A stretch of 64,000 nt of DNA from JAAZGD01 sp964489555 (GCA_964489555.1 CAZAZF010000003.1:94060-158059); one strand, 5' to 3'. Shown: positions 43,771-53,466, numbered from the stretch's first letter. The notes: generated from the letters alone by a model not told the origin. Numbers and translations are program-made.

Positions 43771-45273
43771 ATGTCAAAATTTATAATGGCCTTGGACCAA
43801 GGAACCACCAGTTCTCGATGCATTTTGTTTGACAAAGGGGGGCAACGCATTAGCATGGCGTCTAAGGAATTCCGTCAGTTCTATCCTCAAGATGGGTGGG
43901 TTGAACAGGACCCAATGGAGATATGGTCTACCCAGATAGGAGTGGCCCAGGAAGCCCTTCTTAAGGTGAATGGATCCTTTCGGGATATTGTAGCCATTGG
44001 CATTACCAATCAAAGGGAAACAACGATAGTGTGGGATCGGAACACCGGAGAACCTATTTATCCGGCTATTGTTTGGCAATGCAGAAGAACGGCAGATCAA
44101 TGTCGGGCGTGGAAGGAAAAGGGAATGGCCCCTTTGGTAAAGGGAAAAACAGGACTGGTTTTGGATCCTTATTTTTCAGGCACGAAATTAAGGTGGATTT
44201 TAGACCATGTTGAGGGAGCCCAAGAAAAGGCGGAAAAGGGAGAATATTTGTTTGGCACAGTGGAAACTTGGTTGATTTGGAGAATGACGGGGGGAAAGCT
44301 TCATCTTACAGACTATACCAATGCTTCCCGCACCTTGTTGTTCAATATCAACCAATTGGATTGGGATGAAGAGTTGTTGAGTTGGCTGAACATTCCCAGA
44401 AAAATGCTTCCCAGGCCTGTTCCGTCTTCCGGGGTTTTGGGAAAAACAGAGCCGGAGTTGTTTGGCGGACCCATACCCATCGCTGGAGCGGCGGGAGATC
44501 AACAAGCTGCCTTGTTTGGACAAGCTTGCTTTTCAAAAGGAGAACTGAAAAGCACCTATGGGACAGGAGGGTTTCTGTTGATGAATACCGGGGAGAATCC
44601 TGTTTTTTCTGAAAATGGGCTCCTTACCACGGTGGCTTGCGACGCGGAAAAAGAGAGATCCTATGCGTTGGAGGGCTCCATATTTGTAGCAGGAGCTGCC
44701 GTTCAATGGTTGAGGGATGAGCTTCGTCTTCTTGATAGCGCAGAGGATTCGGAATATTTGGCTTCCAAAGTCCCGGATACGGGAGGAGTTTATGTGGTGC
44801 CGGCTTTTGCCGGACTGGGGGCCCCTCACTGGGACCCGTATGCCAGAGGGATGATTGTAGGGTTGACAAGGGCCACGAAAAAGAGCCATTTGGTTCGGGC
44901 TACTCTGGAATCTCTGGCCTATCAAAATTATGAGCTTTTAAAAGTGATGGAAAAGGATTCTGGAATCCAGGCACCGATTTTTCGAGTAGATGGTGGCGCT
45001 TCTGCCAATGATTTCCTGATGCAATTCCAAGCAGATCTGTTGGGTATTCCAGTAGAAAGACCGAAATCGGTAGAGACCACGGCTTTGGGGGCCGCCTATT
45101 TGGCGGGATTGGCCACCGGCTTTTGGGAAACCCAGGAAGAAATTCGGACACATCGTCCTTTGGATAAAGTTTATGAACCCAGCCGGTCCTTAAAAGAAAT
45201 GGAACTTCTTTTAAGGGGATGGGACCGTGCGGTAAAGAGTGCTTTATACTGGGCGCAATGGCAACAGGAGTAG
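43771..45273 (+). CDS. glpK: Glycerol kinase
   Basis: Phosphorylates glycerol to glycerol-3-phosphate. ATG 43771 is chosen because GAGGTG lies 5 bases before it and MSKFIMALDQGTTSSRC is the standard N terminus; ATG 43768 is the alternative. The product is 500 residues with both FGGY domains (GITNQRETTIVWD, IAGAAGDQQAALFGQ, RVDGGASANDFLMQFQAD). At the position aligned by eye with the HPr-phosphorylated His232 of enterococcal GlpK there is E229, not His. No glpF or glpD is nearby; it sits alone between hemW and hrcA, 48 bases after hemW. Confidence 0.96.
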   Translation: MSKFIMALDQGTTSSRCILFDKGGQRISMASKEFRQFYPQDGWVEQDPMEIWSTQIGVAQEALLKVNGSFRDIVAIGITNQRETTIVWDRNTGEPIYPAIVWQCRRTADQCRAWKEKGMAPLVKGKTGLVLDPYFSGTKLRWILDHVEGAQEKAEKGEYLFGTVETWLIWRMTGGKLHLTDYTNASRTLLFNINQLDWDEELLSWLNIPRKMLPRPVPSSGVLGKTEPELFGGPIPIAGAAGDQQAALFGQACFSKGELKSTYGTGGFLLMNTGENPVFSENGLLTTVACDAEKERSYALEGSIFVAGAAVQWLRDELRLLDSAEDSEYLASKVPDTGGVYVVPAFAGLGAPHWDPYARGMIVGLTRATKKSHLVRATLESLAYQNYELLKVMEKDSGIQAPIFRVDGGASANDFLMQFQADLLGIPVERPKSVETTALGAAYLAGLATGFWETQEEIRTHRPLDKVYEPSRSLKEMELLLRGWDRAVKSALYWAQWQQE

Positions 45274-45346
45274 TGTGCCAAAATGCGGCTACTGGTTGAT
45301 AGGAAAAGAAAAAAAGGAAAAATGAGGAAAAACAACAAAAACACGG

Positions 45347-45375
45347 TTGACATTGTATGGCAACGGTGTTATTTT
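45347..45375 (+). promoter_or_regulatory. hrcA operon promoter
   Basis: Consensus TTGACA at 45347-45352 and TATTTT at 45370-45375, 17 bases apart, directly before the CIRCE element. Confidence 0.75.
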
Positions 45376-45385
45376 TTATATATGG

Positions 45386-45412
45386 TTAGCACTCATAATA
45401 AAAGAGTGCTAA
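45386..45412 (+). promoter_or_regulatory. CIRCE operator (HrcA binding site)
   Basis: TTAGCACTC, 9-base spacer, GAGTGCTAA: a perfect match to the CIRCE consensus, placed at the expected transcription start. HrcA bound here represses hrcA-grpE-dnaK-dnaJ until heat shock. Confidence 0.97.
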
Positions 45413-45452
45413 CAACATAAGGGAGTCCCCCCGCCCAAAGGAGGGTAGTAAG

Positions 45453-46499
45453 ATGGATTTAAACGAAAGAAAACTTCAAATACTGCAAGCGATTATTGGA
45501 GATTTCATTCATCATGCGGAGCCGGTTGGGTCCAGAACTCTTTCCAAAAAATATGACATGGGAATTAGCCCCGCTACCATAAGGAACGAAATGAGCGATT
45601 TGGAAGAGATGGGTTTTTTAACTCATCCTCACACCTCTGCGGGAAGGGTGCCTTCTACCAAAGCATATCGACTTTATGTGGATGCGTTAATGGAGAGATC
45701 AGAGCTTTCTTTGGATGTAAAGAAAGCCATTACGGAGCGGTTAACTCAAAATGTGTCGGAATTGGAACACTTAATTCGCCAGACCGCTTCGGTGCTTTCG
45801 GAAATTACCAACCTCACGTCCTTTGCCATGACCCCCAAACCGGATGACGACCGACTGAAGTATATCCGTTTTATTCCGGTGGATAAAGATTCGGTGATTT
45901 TAATGATTGTTGCGGAAAGTGGGAAAGTATCCAACATGACGCTGCGGCTGAAGGGATCTTATTCTGAAGGGAATTTGGATCTTCTCAGCAAAGCGATGAC
46001 TTACAACTACAAGGGAAAAACCATCAGCGAAGCGTTGGCATACGATATTCTGCAGGAAGCAAAAAAAGAGGCCCAAGCCTTGGGGAGAATGGCGGAAGAC
46101 ATCATGCCCAACTTTTTAAGGACATTGGAAGAGATGCTGAATGTACAGCTGTATTTGGATGGGTTGACGAATATTTTCAACACGCCGGAATACAATGATG
46201 TGTGTAAGGCCCGATCCTTTTTTGAGATGTTGGAGCGCAAAGAGGATTTTACCAAACGGTTGGTAAATCGGGGAAACGGCGTTATTATCACCATAGGAGA
46301 CGAAAATGATGACGAAATGATGAAAGATTGTAGCTTAATTACAGCCACCTATCACATCGATGGAAAGTTGGTGGGTCGACTGGGGGTAATTGGTCCAACC
46401 CGTATGAAGTACGATCAAGTAACTTCTGTAATTGAATACTTGACCGAAAACCTGGAAAGTTCTTTTAAACTATCAGGGGGGGTTGAAAAAGATGAGTAA
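45453..46499 (+). CDS. hrcA: Heat-inducible transcription repressor HrcA
   Basis: Represses class I heat-shock genes by binding CIRCE. The 348-residue protein has the N-terminal winged helix (ERKLQILQAIIGDFIHHAEPVGSRTL, ISPATIRNEMSDLEEMGFL, HTSAGRVPSTKAYRLYVD) and the C-terminal GAF-like and dimerisation domain. Autoregulated through the CIRCE element 40 bases upstream. AAAGGAGGG precedes ATG 45453. Overlaps grpE by 8 bases. Confidence 0.97.
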   Translation: MDLNERKLQILQAIIGDFIHHAEPVGSRTLSKKYDMGISPATIRNEMSDLEEMGFLTHPHTSAGRVPSTKAYRLYVDALMERSELSLDVKKAITERLTQNVSELEHLIRQTASVLSEITNLTSFAMTPKPDDDRLKYIRFIPVDKDSVILMIVAESGKVSNMTLRLKGSYSEGNLDLLSKAMTYNYKGKTISEALAYDILQEAKKEAQALGRMAEDIMPNFLRTLEEMLNVQLYLDGLTNIFNTPEYNDVCKARSFFEMLERKEDFTKRLVNRGNGVIITIGDENDDEMMKDCSLITATYHIDGKLVGRLGVIGPTRMKYDQVTSVIEYLTENLESSFKLSGGVEKDE

Positions 46500-47154
46500 T
46501 AATAAAGAAGAAGCAAAAGATATAAAATCAACGAAACAGAAGAACACATCTTCAAACAGGAAGCCCAAAAAAGAAGACGAGGCCCTGAAGAGAAAGGACG
46601 AGACATTGGAAAAGGAAAAACATAAGGAAGAGTCGAAAAAGGAAACCGGCCGCAGGGATGAAGATGGGGAGAAAAAACAAGAGACCATCACCGAAGAAGC
46701 AACTCTTGAGGATACTTTAGAGGAAAAAGAAGAATCCCAGCAAGAAGAGATGAAAACTCAGTATCTCAGGTTGGCTGCGGATTTTGCAAACTATAAGAAA
46801 AGGTCGGAAAAAGAGCGGACAGACATTCGTGCTTTCGCCAATGAAAAGTTGGTTGCCAATCTTTTGGAGGTATTGGACAATTTTGACCGGGCACTTGTGC
46901 GGGAAGGCCAAGAGAAGGATCCAGTGTTGGAAGGGATGATGCTCATTCATAAGCAGTTGTTGGGCATCTTGGAAAACGCAGGTCTGGAAGAGATTGAAGC
47001 CTTAGGAAGCCCCTTTAATCCGGAGTTTCATGAGGCCTTGATGATGGATTCTTCTACGGAGCAGGAAAGCGGAATCGTTACAGAAGTGTTTCAAAAGGGG
47101 TACATGTTGCATAAAAAAGTGATTCGCCCCACCAGAGTGAAGGTGGCTCAATAG
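46492..47154 (+). CDS. grpE: Nucleotide exchange factor GrpE
   Basis: Releases ADP from DnaK. ATG 46492 is chosen (CAGGGGGGG at normal distance), giving 220 residues; TTG 46483 is too close. The first 90 residues are a low-complexity Lys/Glu-rich region, longer than usual. The conserved part has YLRLAADFANYKKRSEKER, then VLDNFDRAL and PFNPEFHEALMM, ending with KVIRPTRVKV. It is heat-regulated with hrcA and dnaK. Confidence 0.96.
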   Translation: MSNNKEEAKDIKSTKQKNTSSNRKPKKEDEALKRKDETLEKEKHKEESKKETGRRDEDGEKKQETITEEATLEDTLEEKEESQQEEMKTQYLRLAADFANYKKRSEKERTDIRAFANEKLVANLLEVLDNFDRALVREGQEKDPVLEGMMLIHKQLLGILENAGLEEIEALGSPFNPEFHEALMMDSSTEQESGIVTEVFQKGYMLHKKVIRPTRVKVAQ

Positions 47155-47219
47155 AAATTTACATGAACCATTCATAGAAAATACAGATAGTAGGTAAGAA
47201 TAGAAAAGGAGAAACAGAC

Positions 47220-49070
47220 ATGAGTAAAGTAATCGGAATCGACTTGGGTACGACCAATAGTTGTGTATCGGTGTTGGAAGGTGGAGAGCCGGTGGTAATT
47301 CCCAATGCAGAAGGCAACCGGACCACCCCCTCTGTAGTGGGCTTTGCCAAGAATGGAGAGCGTTTGGTTGGTGAAACGGCTAAGAGACAAGCCATTACCA
47401 ACCCTACAAGAACCATTTCTTCCATTAAAAGGCACATGGGCAGTTCCCATACCGTTGAGGTGGATGGGAAAGCTTATACACCACAAGATATTTCGGCCAT
47501 GATTTTAGCCAAGCTAAAAAGTGATGCGGAGGCGTATTTGGGAGAAAAGGTGACCCGGGCGGTCATTACAGTGCCTGCTTATTTTACAGATAGTCAAAAA
47601 CAAGCCACAAAAGACGCTGGGAAAATCGCAGGTCTTGAGGTGGAGAGAATTATTAATGAGCCCACTGCGGCAGCATTGGCCTATGGATTGGACAAGGAAG
47701 ATTCTTCTCATAAAATCCTGGTTTATGATTTAGGTGGCGGAACCTTTGATGTATCCATCCTGGAACTGGGAGAGGGTGTTTTTGAAGTATTGGCTACCAA
47801 CGGAAACAATAAACTGGGGGGCGATGACTTCGATGAGATTCTTTTGAATCATATTGCAGATAATTTTGCCAAGGAAAATGGTGTGGATTTACGTCAGGAT
47901 AAAATGGCTCACCAGCGACTTCGTGAAGCAGCTGAAAAAGCAAAGAAGGAACTATCCAGTGCGCAAACCACCAATGTAAACCTGCCCTTCATCGCGGTGA
48001 CACCGGATGGGCCTTTGAACTTGGAGATGGCCATTACCAGAGCAAAGTTTGAACAATTGACTGCCGGCTTGGTGGAGAAGACTATTGAGCCGATGAAGAA
48101 GGCTTTGGCAGATGCCGGAATTACCAATGGAGACATTGCACGAGTGATTCTGGTGGGTGGATCCACCCGTATTCCTGCAGTACAGGAAGCGGTAAAAAAA
48201 ATAACGGGAAAAGAGCCTTTCAAGGGAATTAATCCAGATGAATGTGTGGCCATTGGCGCGGCCATTCAAGCAGGTGTTTTAACCGGAGAGGTAAACGATG
48301 TGTTGTTGTTGGATGTAACGCCTCTGTCTTTGTCCATCGAAACATTGGGCGGAGTGGCTACACGCTTGATTGAAAGAAACACAACCATTCCCACGAAAAA
48401 AAGTCAAATTTTTTCCACGGCAGCAGACAACCAAACGGCAGTAGACATTCATGTGATGCAGGGAGAAAGGGAAATGGCCTCCGGGAATATTACACTGGGC
48501 AGATTTCAATTGACTGGCATTCCTCCGGCGCCCAGAGGGGTTCCCCAAATCGAAGTAACCTTTGATATTGATGCCAATGGCATCGTCAATGTGTCAGCCA
48601 AAGACATGGGCACAGGAAAAGAGCAGCGAATCACTATTACTTCCTCCACCAAATTAAGTGACGATGAAATCAAGGCCAAGGTGCAAGAGGCGGAACAATT
48701 TGCGGAAGAAGATAAAAGACGGAAAGAAGAAGTGGAAATTCGAAACAAGGCGGAAACCTTGGTGTATGAAACAGAAAAATCCATGAAAGATATTGAAGGA
48801 ACTCTTTCAGAGGAAGAGAAAAATCGAATCAACGGGGCAAAGGAAGAGCTGAATCAAGCAATGGAAAATGGCACCGTAGAGCAAATAAAAGAATTAACCG
48901 ATAAATTGACGGAAGAGTTTCATGTGATTTCCAGCAAGCTGTATGAAAAAGCCCAGGCTGCACAAGGCAATGCAGAAGGAGGCTCAATGGGTGGCGGTAC
49001 TGAAGGCCCGGAAGAGGTTGTGGATGCGGACTTTGAGGTTGTCGACGACGAAAAAAACCCTGAAGAATAA
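47220..49070 (+). CDS. dnaK: Chaperone DnaK (Hsp70)
   Basis: The 616-residue Hsp70 has the ATPase motifs GIDLGTTNSCV and VYDLGGGTFDVSILELG, the substrate-binding domain (VTPLSLSIETLGG) and the lid, ending in a Gly/acid-rich tail with VVDADFEVVDDEKN. A 24-residue deletion in the N-terminal lobe, typical of Gram-positive DnaK, is consistent with the length. AAAGGAGA precedes ATG 47220. It is 65 bases after grpE with no second CIRCE. Confidence 0.98.
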   Translation: MSKVIGIDLGTTNSCVSVLEGGEPVVIPNAEGNRTTPSVVGFAKNGERLVGETAKRQAITNPTRTISSIKRHMGSSHTVEVDGKAYTPQDISAMILAKLKSDAEAYLGEKVTRAVITVPAYFTDSQKQATKDAGKIAGLEVERIINEPTAAALAYGLDKEDSSHKILVYDLGGGTFDVSILELGEGVFEVLATNGNNKLGGDDFDEILLNHIADNFAKENGVDLRQDKMAHQRLREAAEKAKKELSSAQTTNVNLPFIAVTPDGPLNLEMAITRAKFEQLTAGLVEKTIEPMKKALADAGITNGDIARVILVGGSTRIPAVQEAVKKITGKEPFKGINPDECVAIGAAIQAGVLTGEVNDVLLLDVTPLSLSIETLGGVATRLIERNTTIPTKKSQIFSTAADNQTAVDIHVMQGEREMASGNITLGRFQLTGIPPAPRGVPQIEVTFDIDANGIVNVSAKDMGTGKEQRITITSSTKLSDDEIKAKVQEAEQFAEEDKRRKEEVEIRNKAETLVYETEKSMKDIEGTLSEEEKNRINGAKEELNQAMENGTVEQIKELTDKLTEEFHVISSKLYEKAQAAQGNAEGGSMGGGTEGPEEVVDADFEVVDDEKNPEE

Positions 49071-49095
49071 TTAATCATTGATTTTAAAAAAATAT

Positions 49096-49130
49096 GCCGA
49101 AGCCACCCGTTCGTCCCGGTGGGCTTCGGC
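49096..49130 (+). other. Stem-loop between dnaK and dnaJ
   Basis: GCCGAAGCC at 49096-49104 pairs with GGCTTCGGC at 49122-49130, with further imperfect pairing inside. No T run follows, so it probably attenuates or marks a processing site, lowering dnaJ relative to dnaK. Confidence 0.6.
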
Positions 49131-49149
49131 GCTTAAAGGATGAAAACAC

Positions 49150-50316
49150 ATGGCAGATAAAAAAGACTTTTATGAAATATTGGGATTAAAAAAGGGAGCG
49201 ACAGAGGCGGAAATCAAGAGTGCCTTTCGGAAGCTTGCCGTTAAATACCACCCGGATAAAAATAAGGGAGATAAAAAGGCGGAAGACAAATTCAAGGAAA
49301 TTAACGAAGCCTATGGCATTTTGTCGGATCCGGACAAGAAAAAGAAGTACGATATGTTTGGACATGCTGGAGTGGATCCCAACTACAATGCCGGTGGTGC
49401 CGGCGGGGGCTTCGGTGGTTTTGGAGGATATGGCGGAGGAGCTTATGGCGCTGGTGGATTTGAAGACATCTTTGATATCTTTGGCGGGATGTTTGGCGGG
49501 GGCACCTCTCAAAGGAGAAGCCGCACAGGTCCTTTGAAGGGAAAGGATCTTCAAAAAACCATTTCTATTACTTTTGAAGAAGCTGCTTTTGGGACCAAAA
49601 AACAGTTGAAAATTAACAAGGTGGTGGAGTGCACGGAGTGCAACGCCACTGGGGCAAAAAAAGGCACTTCCCCGAAATCCTGCCCTTCTTGTAATGGTAC
49701 TGGCGAAGTGAAAAATGTTCAGAGAACACCTTTTGGTCAGTTTGCCAGTGTAGGGCCGTGCCCGGACTGTAGGGGGACGGGCAAAGTAGTAGAAGATCCT
49801 TGCGAGGTTTGCAATGGGGCGGGACGGGTTAAGAAATCGGTTACCATTACTGTGGAAATTCCTGCGGGTGTAGACAATGATTCGGTTATTTCCATTCGAG
49901 AGCAAGGGGAACCGGGATACAATGGGGGTCCTGCAGGAAACCTTTATGTGGTGGTAAATATTAAACCTCATGAAATGTTCAAACGGAGCGGTTTGGATCT
50001 TTGGCTGGAGATTCCCATTACTTTCGACCAAGCCGCCTTGGGCGGTGATTTGGTGGTTCCCACATTAAAGGAAAAAGTTTCCTATAAAATTCCGGCCGGA
50101 ACTCAACACGGTACTACATTCCGACTAAAAGGCAAAGGAATCCAATCGGCGAAATCTGGAACGGGAGACTTGTATGTCAAGGTGTATTTGGAAGTGCCCA
50201 CCAAGCTGAATGGGGAGCAGAAAAAAATCATTGGAGAAATGGGAAAAAAGGTAGGCCCGGAAAGCTATGCCAAGGGAACCAGCTTTCGAGATTATTTAAA
50301 AAGGGTGTTTTTGTAA
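49150..50316 (+). CDS. dnaJ: Chaperone DnaJ (Hsp40)
   Basis: Co-chaperone that delivers substrates to DnaK and stimulates its ATPase. The 388-residue type I protein has the J domain with HPD (YHPDKNKG), a Gly/Phe region (about 75-120), four zinc-binding repeats (CTECNATG, CPSCNGTG, CPDCRGTG, CEVCNGAG), and the C-terminal peptide-binding domain. The ribosome binding site is AAAGGA. A terminator follows, although prmA and rsmE continue the same locus. Confidence 0.98.
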   Translation: MADKKDFYEILGLKKGATEAEIKSAFRKLAVKYHPDKNKGDKKAEDKFKEINEAYGILSDPDKKKKYDMFGHAGVDPNYNAGGAGGGFGGFGGYGGGAYGAGGFEDIFDIFGGMFGGGTSQRRSRTGPLKGKDLQKTISITFEEAAFGTKKQLKINKVVECTECNATGAKKGTSPKSCPSCNGTGEVKNVQRTPFGQFASVGPCPDCRGTGKVVEDPCEVCNGAGRVKKSVTITVEIPAGVDNDSVISIREQGEPGYNGGPAGNLYVVVNIKPHEMFKRSGLDLWLEIPITFDQAALGGDLVVPTLKEKVSYKIPAGTQHGTTFRLKGKGIQSAKSGTGDLYVKVYLEVPTKLNGEQKKIIGEMGKKVGPESYAKGTSFRDYLKRVFL

Positions 50317-50330
50317 GCGTTCTTAAAAGA

Positions 50331-50360
50331 AAACCCTGCCTGGGTATAGGCAGGGTTTTT
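50331..50360 (+). terminator. Terminator after dnaJ
   Basis: AAACCCTGCC at 50331-50340 pairs perfectly with GGCAGGGTTT at 50349-50358, followed by further T. Confidence 0.88.
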
Positions 50361-50405
50361 CGAACCGGCATTCCAGGGTTATGGGAAGAAGGGAAGGGCA
50401 ACCGA

Positions 50406-51371
50406 ATGAAAATGATCCAAGTTACCATATTTACAACTTCTGCAGGCATTGAAGCCGTCACGGCCAGTTTAATGAATATGGGAATCGAGCAACTGGCCGT
50501 TGAAGATCCTCAGGATGTGGTGAATTTTTTGGAAGACAGAGAGACCTATTCCTGGGATTTTATAGAGCCTGAGGTAATGGCTATTCAAAAACAAGAGGCA
50601 AAAATTCAATTATATTTTGACGACACCTATGAGAACCGGGAGTTGGTTCAGGCAATCAAATTGAATATGATGGGCTTGAAAAGCAAAGAAATGGAAGGTT
50701 ACTGGAATTTTCAAGTGGATTTGGGCCGACTTTATGTAGAAGACTTGGAAGTGGATTCGAAGGATTGGGAAAATCGTTGGAAAGAATATGTAAAACCATT
50801 TCACATCACACAAACCCTGGTGGTGAAACCTACCTGGGAAGAGTATTCCCCGGAGCCATTTGAAACAATAATGGAAATTGATCCTCAAATGGCCTTTGGC
50901 ACAGGGGCTCATGAAACCACTGCCTTAGCCATGCGGCTTTTGGAGAAGCACGACCCAAAGGGCAAGCAAGTATTGGATGTGGGGGTGGGCTCCGGAATCT
51001 TGGCCATTGGAGCCGCCATGTTGGGAGCTGCAAAAGTAGAAGCGATGGATATCGATCCGGTAGCTGTAGCGACTGCCTTGGAGAATGTGGTGCTGAACCG
51101 GGTGGAAAAAGTGGTTTCCGTTTTTCAAGGAGATTTTCGGGAACAACTTCCAAATCAGGGAGATTTTGTGGTGTCCAATCTAACCGCTGAGTTAATCATT
51201 CATTTAAGTAAAATGCTGCTGGATACCAGAACATCTCCATTTTTGTGGATTTCCAGCGGAATATTGGTAGAACAAAAGAACGCTGTGTTGGAAGTCTTAT
51301 CCAAGACAGGATATGAGATTTTGGAAGTGTTGGAGGAGGGCGAATGGTGTGCCATCGCCGCAAAGAAATGA
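50406..51371 (+). CDS. prmA: Ribosomal protein L11 methyltransferase
   Basis: Methylates L11 with SAM. The 321-residue protein has the N-terminal substrate-recognition part (about 1-110) and a class I methyltransferase domain with motif I DVGVGSGILAIGAAMLGA, post-I MDIDPVAVATALEN, and the catalytic-loop VSNLTAELI. The segment DPQMAFGTGAHETT is diagnostic. It ends in a 4-base overlap with rsmE. Confidence 0.95.
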   Translation: MKMIQVTIFTTSAGIEAVTASLMNMGIEQLAVEDPQDVVNFLEDRETYSWDFIEPEVMAIQKQEAKIQLYFDDTYENRELVQAIKLNMMGLKSKEMEGYWNFQVDLGRLYVEDLEVDSKDWENRWKEYVKPFHITQTLVVKPTWEEYSPEPFETIMEIDPQMAFGTGAHETTALAMRLLEKHDPKGKQVLDVGVGSGILAIGAAMLGAAKVEAMDIDPVAVATALENVVLNRVEKVVSVFQGDFREQLPNQGDFVVSNLTAELIIHLSKMLLDTRTSPFLWISSGILVEQKNAVLEVLSKTGYEILEVLEEGEWCAIAAKK

Positions 51372-52111
51372 ATCGATTTTTTGTAAACCAAAGCCATGTG
51401 GAAGGACAACGAATCCGATTGGATCGCACTGAAGACATACATCATCTCTCGAAAGTATTGAGGTTGGGAGAAGGGGACCAAGTGATGGTGAGCGATTCCG
51501 TGGAGTATGAGTATTTAGCCACTATCAAAGAGATGGGAAGAGGGGAAGTCTGGCTGCAGGTAGAAGAAAAAAGGCTTTTCCAAAGGGAGCCTCGGATTCG
51601 TGTTACCTTGTTTCAAGGAATCCCGAAACAAGGGAAAATGGAGTTCGTCGTTCAGAAGTGTACCGAGTTGGGCATGGATTCTATGGTTCCGGTGTTTATG
51701 GACCGAACGGTGGTGGTGGATCGAGGAGACTACTGGAAGAAGGTAGTTCGTTATCAATCCATAGGAGAAGAAGCGGCAAAACAATGTCACCGAGGGAAAA
51801 TTCCGGAAATTAGGCAAGCCATCGGTACAGAAGACATGTTGGATTGGCTGAAAACTTTTGAGCTGGTGGTGTTTCCTTATGAAGAAGAGAAGGAGACCAC
51901 CATTAAAAGCTTTTTGCGGCAGGAAGGGCTGGAGAAAAAAAGAATTGCCTTGATTATTGGCCCTGAAGGCGGATTTTCACCCAGAGAGGCGGATGAAATT
52001 ACGGCAATGGGAGCCGTACCAGTTTCCTTGGGTAAAACCATTTTACGAACGGAGACAGCCGGTATGGCCGCCATGGCTATGATGATGTATGAATTGGAGT
52101 TGTTGGAATGA
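51368..52111 (+). CDS. rsmE: 16S rRNA m3U1498 methyltransferase RsmE
   Basis: SPOUT-family enzyme that methylates N3 of U1498 in 16S rRNA. ATG 51368 overlaps the prmA stop (ATGA) and gives 247 residues starting MNRFFVNQSHV, the family N terminus. The PUA-like domain is followed by the knotted SAM site IIGPEGGFSPREADEI and LGKTILRTETAGMAA. Its stop overlaps the mtaB start by 4 bases. Confidence 0.95.
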   Translation: MNRFFVNQSHVEGQRIRLDRTEDIHHLSKVLRLGEGDQVMVSDSVEYEYLATIKEMGRGEVWLQVEEKRLFQREPRIRVTLFQGIPKQGKMEFVVQKCTELGMDSMVPVFMDRTVVVDRGDYWKKVVRYQSIGEEAAKQCHRGKIPEIRQAIGTEDMLDWLKTFELVVFPYEEEKETTIKSFLRQEGLEKKRIALIIGPEGGFSPREADEITAMGAVPVSLGKTILRTETAGMAAMAMMMYELELLE

Positions 52112-53466
52112 GAGTTGCTTTTCATACTTTGGGCTGCAAAGTGAATCAATACGAAACTCAGGCCATCCGAGAGCAGTTTCTTCAGGATGGTTTTTCGGAG
52201 GTGGGAGAGACGGAGTGTGCAGATGTTTATGTAATTAATACATGCACCGTTACCCATTTGGCAGATCGAAAATCAAGACAGTATATTCGAAAGGCAAAAA
52301 AATGGAACCCTGCCAGCCTGGTGGTGGTTACCGGGTGCTATGCGCAAATGGACCCGGAAGGCGTTGCAGCACTGGATGGTGTGGATTTGGTGTGCGGAAC
52401 CAATGAAAAAGGTCAAATTCCGTCTTATGTTCGCCAAATGGTAGAGGAACCCACTTCCAAGGGGCAACAGCACCATCTTTCGTGGGAGCAATTGTCAAAT
52501 TATGAAGAAATGGGTTTGGTTACGGCTATGGAAGCGAGAACTCGAGCTTATATAAAGATTCAAGAAGGTTGTGATCGGTTTTGTTCTTATTGTATTATTC
52601 CTTATGCCAGGGGCCCCATTCGAAGTCGAAGTCCCCTGGCGGTGGTTGAGGAAATAAAAAATGTTTGCAACGAAGGGTATCAAGAAATTGTTCTTACCGG
52701 TATCAATACCGCTCTTTATGGAAGGGAATCGGGGTTTTTAGAAAAAAATTTGAAAGAATGGGGGATGGATTCATTTTGCCAAGAAGAAGGCCTTATGGGA
52801 TTGATTAACACCATCGACGGTTTGCCTGGCAACTTTCGGTTACGACTTGGTTCTTTGGAACCCAATGTAGTGGGAATGGAAGAGTTGAACCAACTTTTGA
52901 GGTTCAAGTGCGTATGCCATCATCTTCATTTTTCATTGCAATCTGGAAGCAATGGAATCCTTCAAGCCATGAATCGGAGATACACCCGGGAGGAGTATCT
53001 GGAGATGGTAGGATGGCTTCATGAGAAAGATCCCTGTTATGGAATCACTACTGATGTGATTGTTGGATTTCCGGGAGAAGAGGAATCGGATTTTCAAGAT
53101 ACGCTTTCCATGATGGAAGAAGTGAACTTTCTAAAGGTTCATATTTTTCCCTACTCCATACGAAAGGGCACTGTGGCCGGAAGCAGGAAGGATCAAATTT
53201 CTCCGGAAATAAAAAAGGAGCGGGTGGCTGCGTTGTGTAAAGCAGCGCAGAAATCACAAATTAGATTTTTAAATCAAAGTGTTGGCCACCGTACCCAAGT
53301 GGTGGTGGAAGAAAAGAACAGTCAAGGCCTCTATGTGGGATTCAGCGATGAATATGTGCGAGTTTACCTGGAGGAAGAAGAGCTGCCATTGAACCAACGG
53401 GTGGAGGTGGTATTAAGTAGTCTCTATGATGATGGGATGAAGGGGAAATTGATATCTTCCCTGTGA
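52108..53466 (+). CDS. mtaB: tRNA t6A37 methylthiotransferase MtaB
   Basis: Converts t6A to ms2t6A at position 37 of tRNAs that read ANN codons. The 452-residue protein has the N-terminal UPF0004 domain with three cluster Cys (starting HTLGCKVNQYETQ), the radical SAM motif CDRFCSYCIIPYARG, and a C-terminal TRAM domain. GCKVNQYET distinguishes MtaB from MiaB and RimO. It is coupled to rsmE by an ATGA overlap. Confidence 0.95.
   Translation: MRVAFHTLGCKVNQYETQAIREQFLQDGFSEVGETECADVYVINTCTVTHLADRKSRQYIRKAKKWNPASLVVVTGCYAQMDPEGVAALDGVDLVCGTNEKGQIPSYVRQMVEEPTSKGQQHHLSWEQLSNYEEMGLVTAMEARTRAYIKIQEGCDRFCSYCIIPYARGPIRSRSPLAVVEEIKNVCNEGYQEIVLTGINTALYGRESGFLEKNLKEWGMDSFCQEEGLMGLINTIDGLPGNFRLRLGSLEPNVVGMEELNQLLRFKCVCHHLHFSLQSGSNGILQAMNRRYTREEYLEMVGWLHEKDPCYGITTDVIVGFPGEEESDFQDTLSMMEEVNFLKVHIFPYSIRKGTVAGSRKDQISPEIKKERVAALCKAAQKSQIRFLNQSVGHRTQVVVEEKNSQGLYVGFSDEYVRVYLEEEELPLNQRVEVVLSSLYDDGMKGKLISSL

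Noticed and set aside
49186..50031. A 281-codon minus-strand frame opposite dnaJ
   Set aside because: It is the complement of clear DnaJ zinc-finger and Gly/Phe repeats, with no family likeness of its own.
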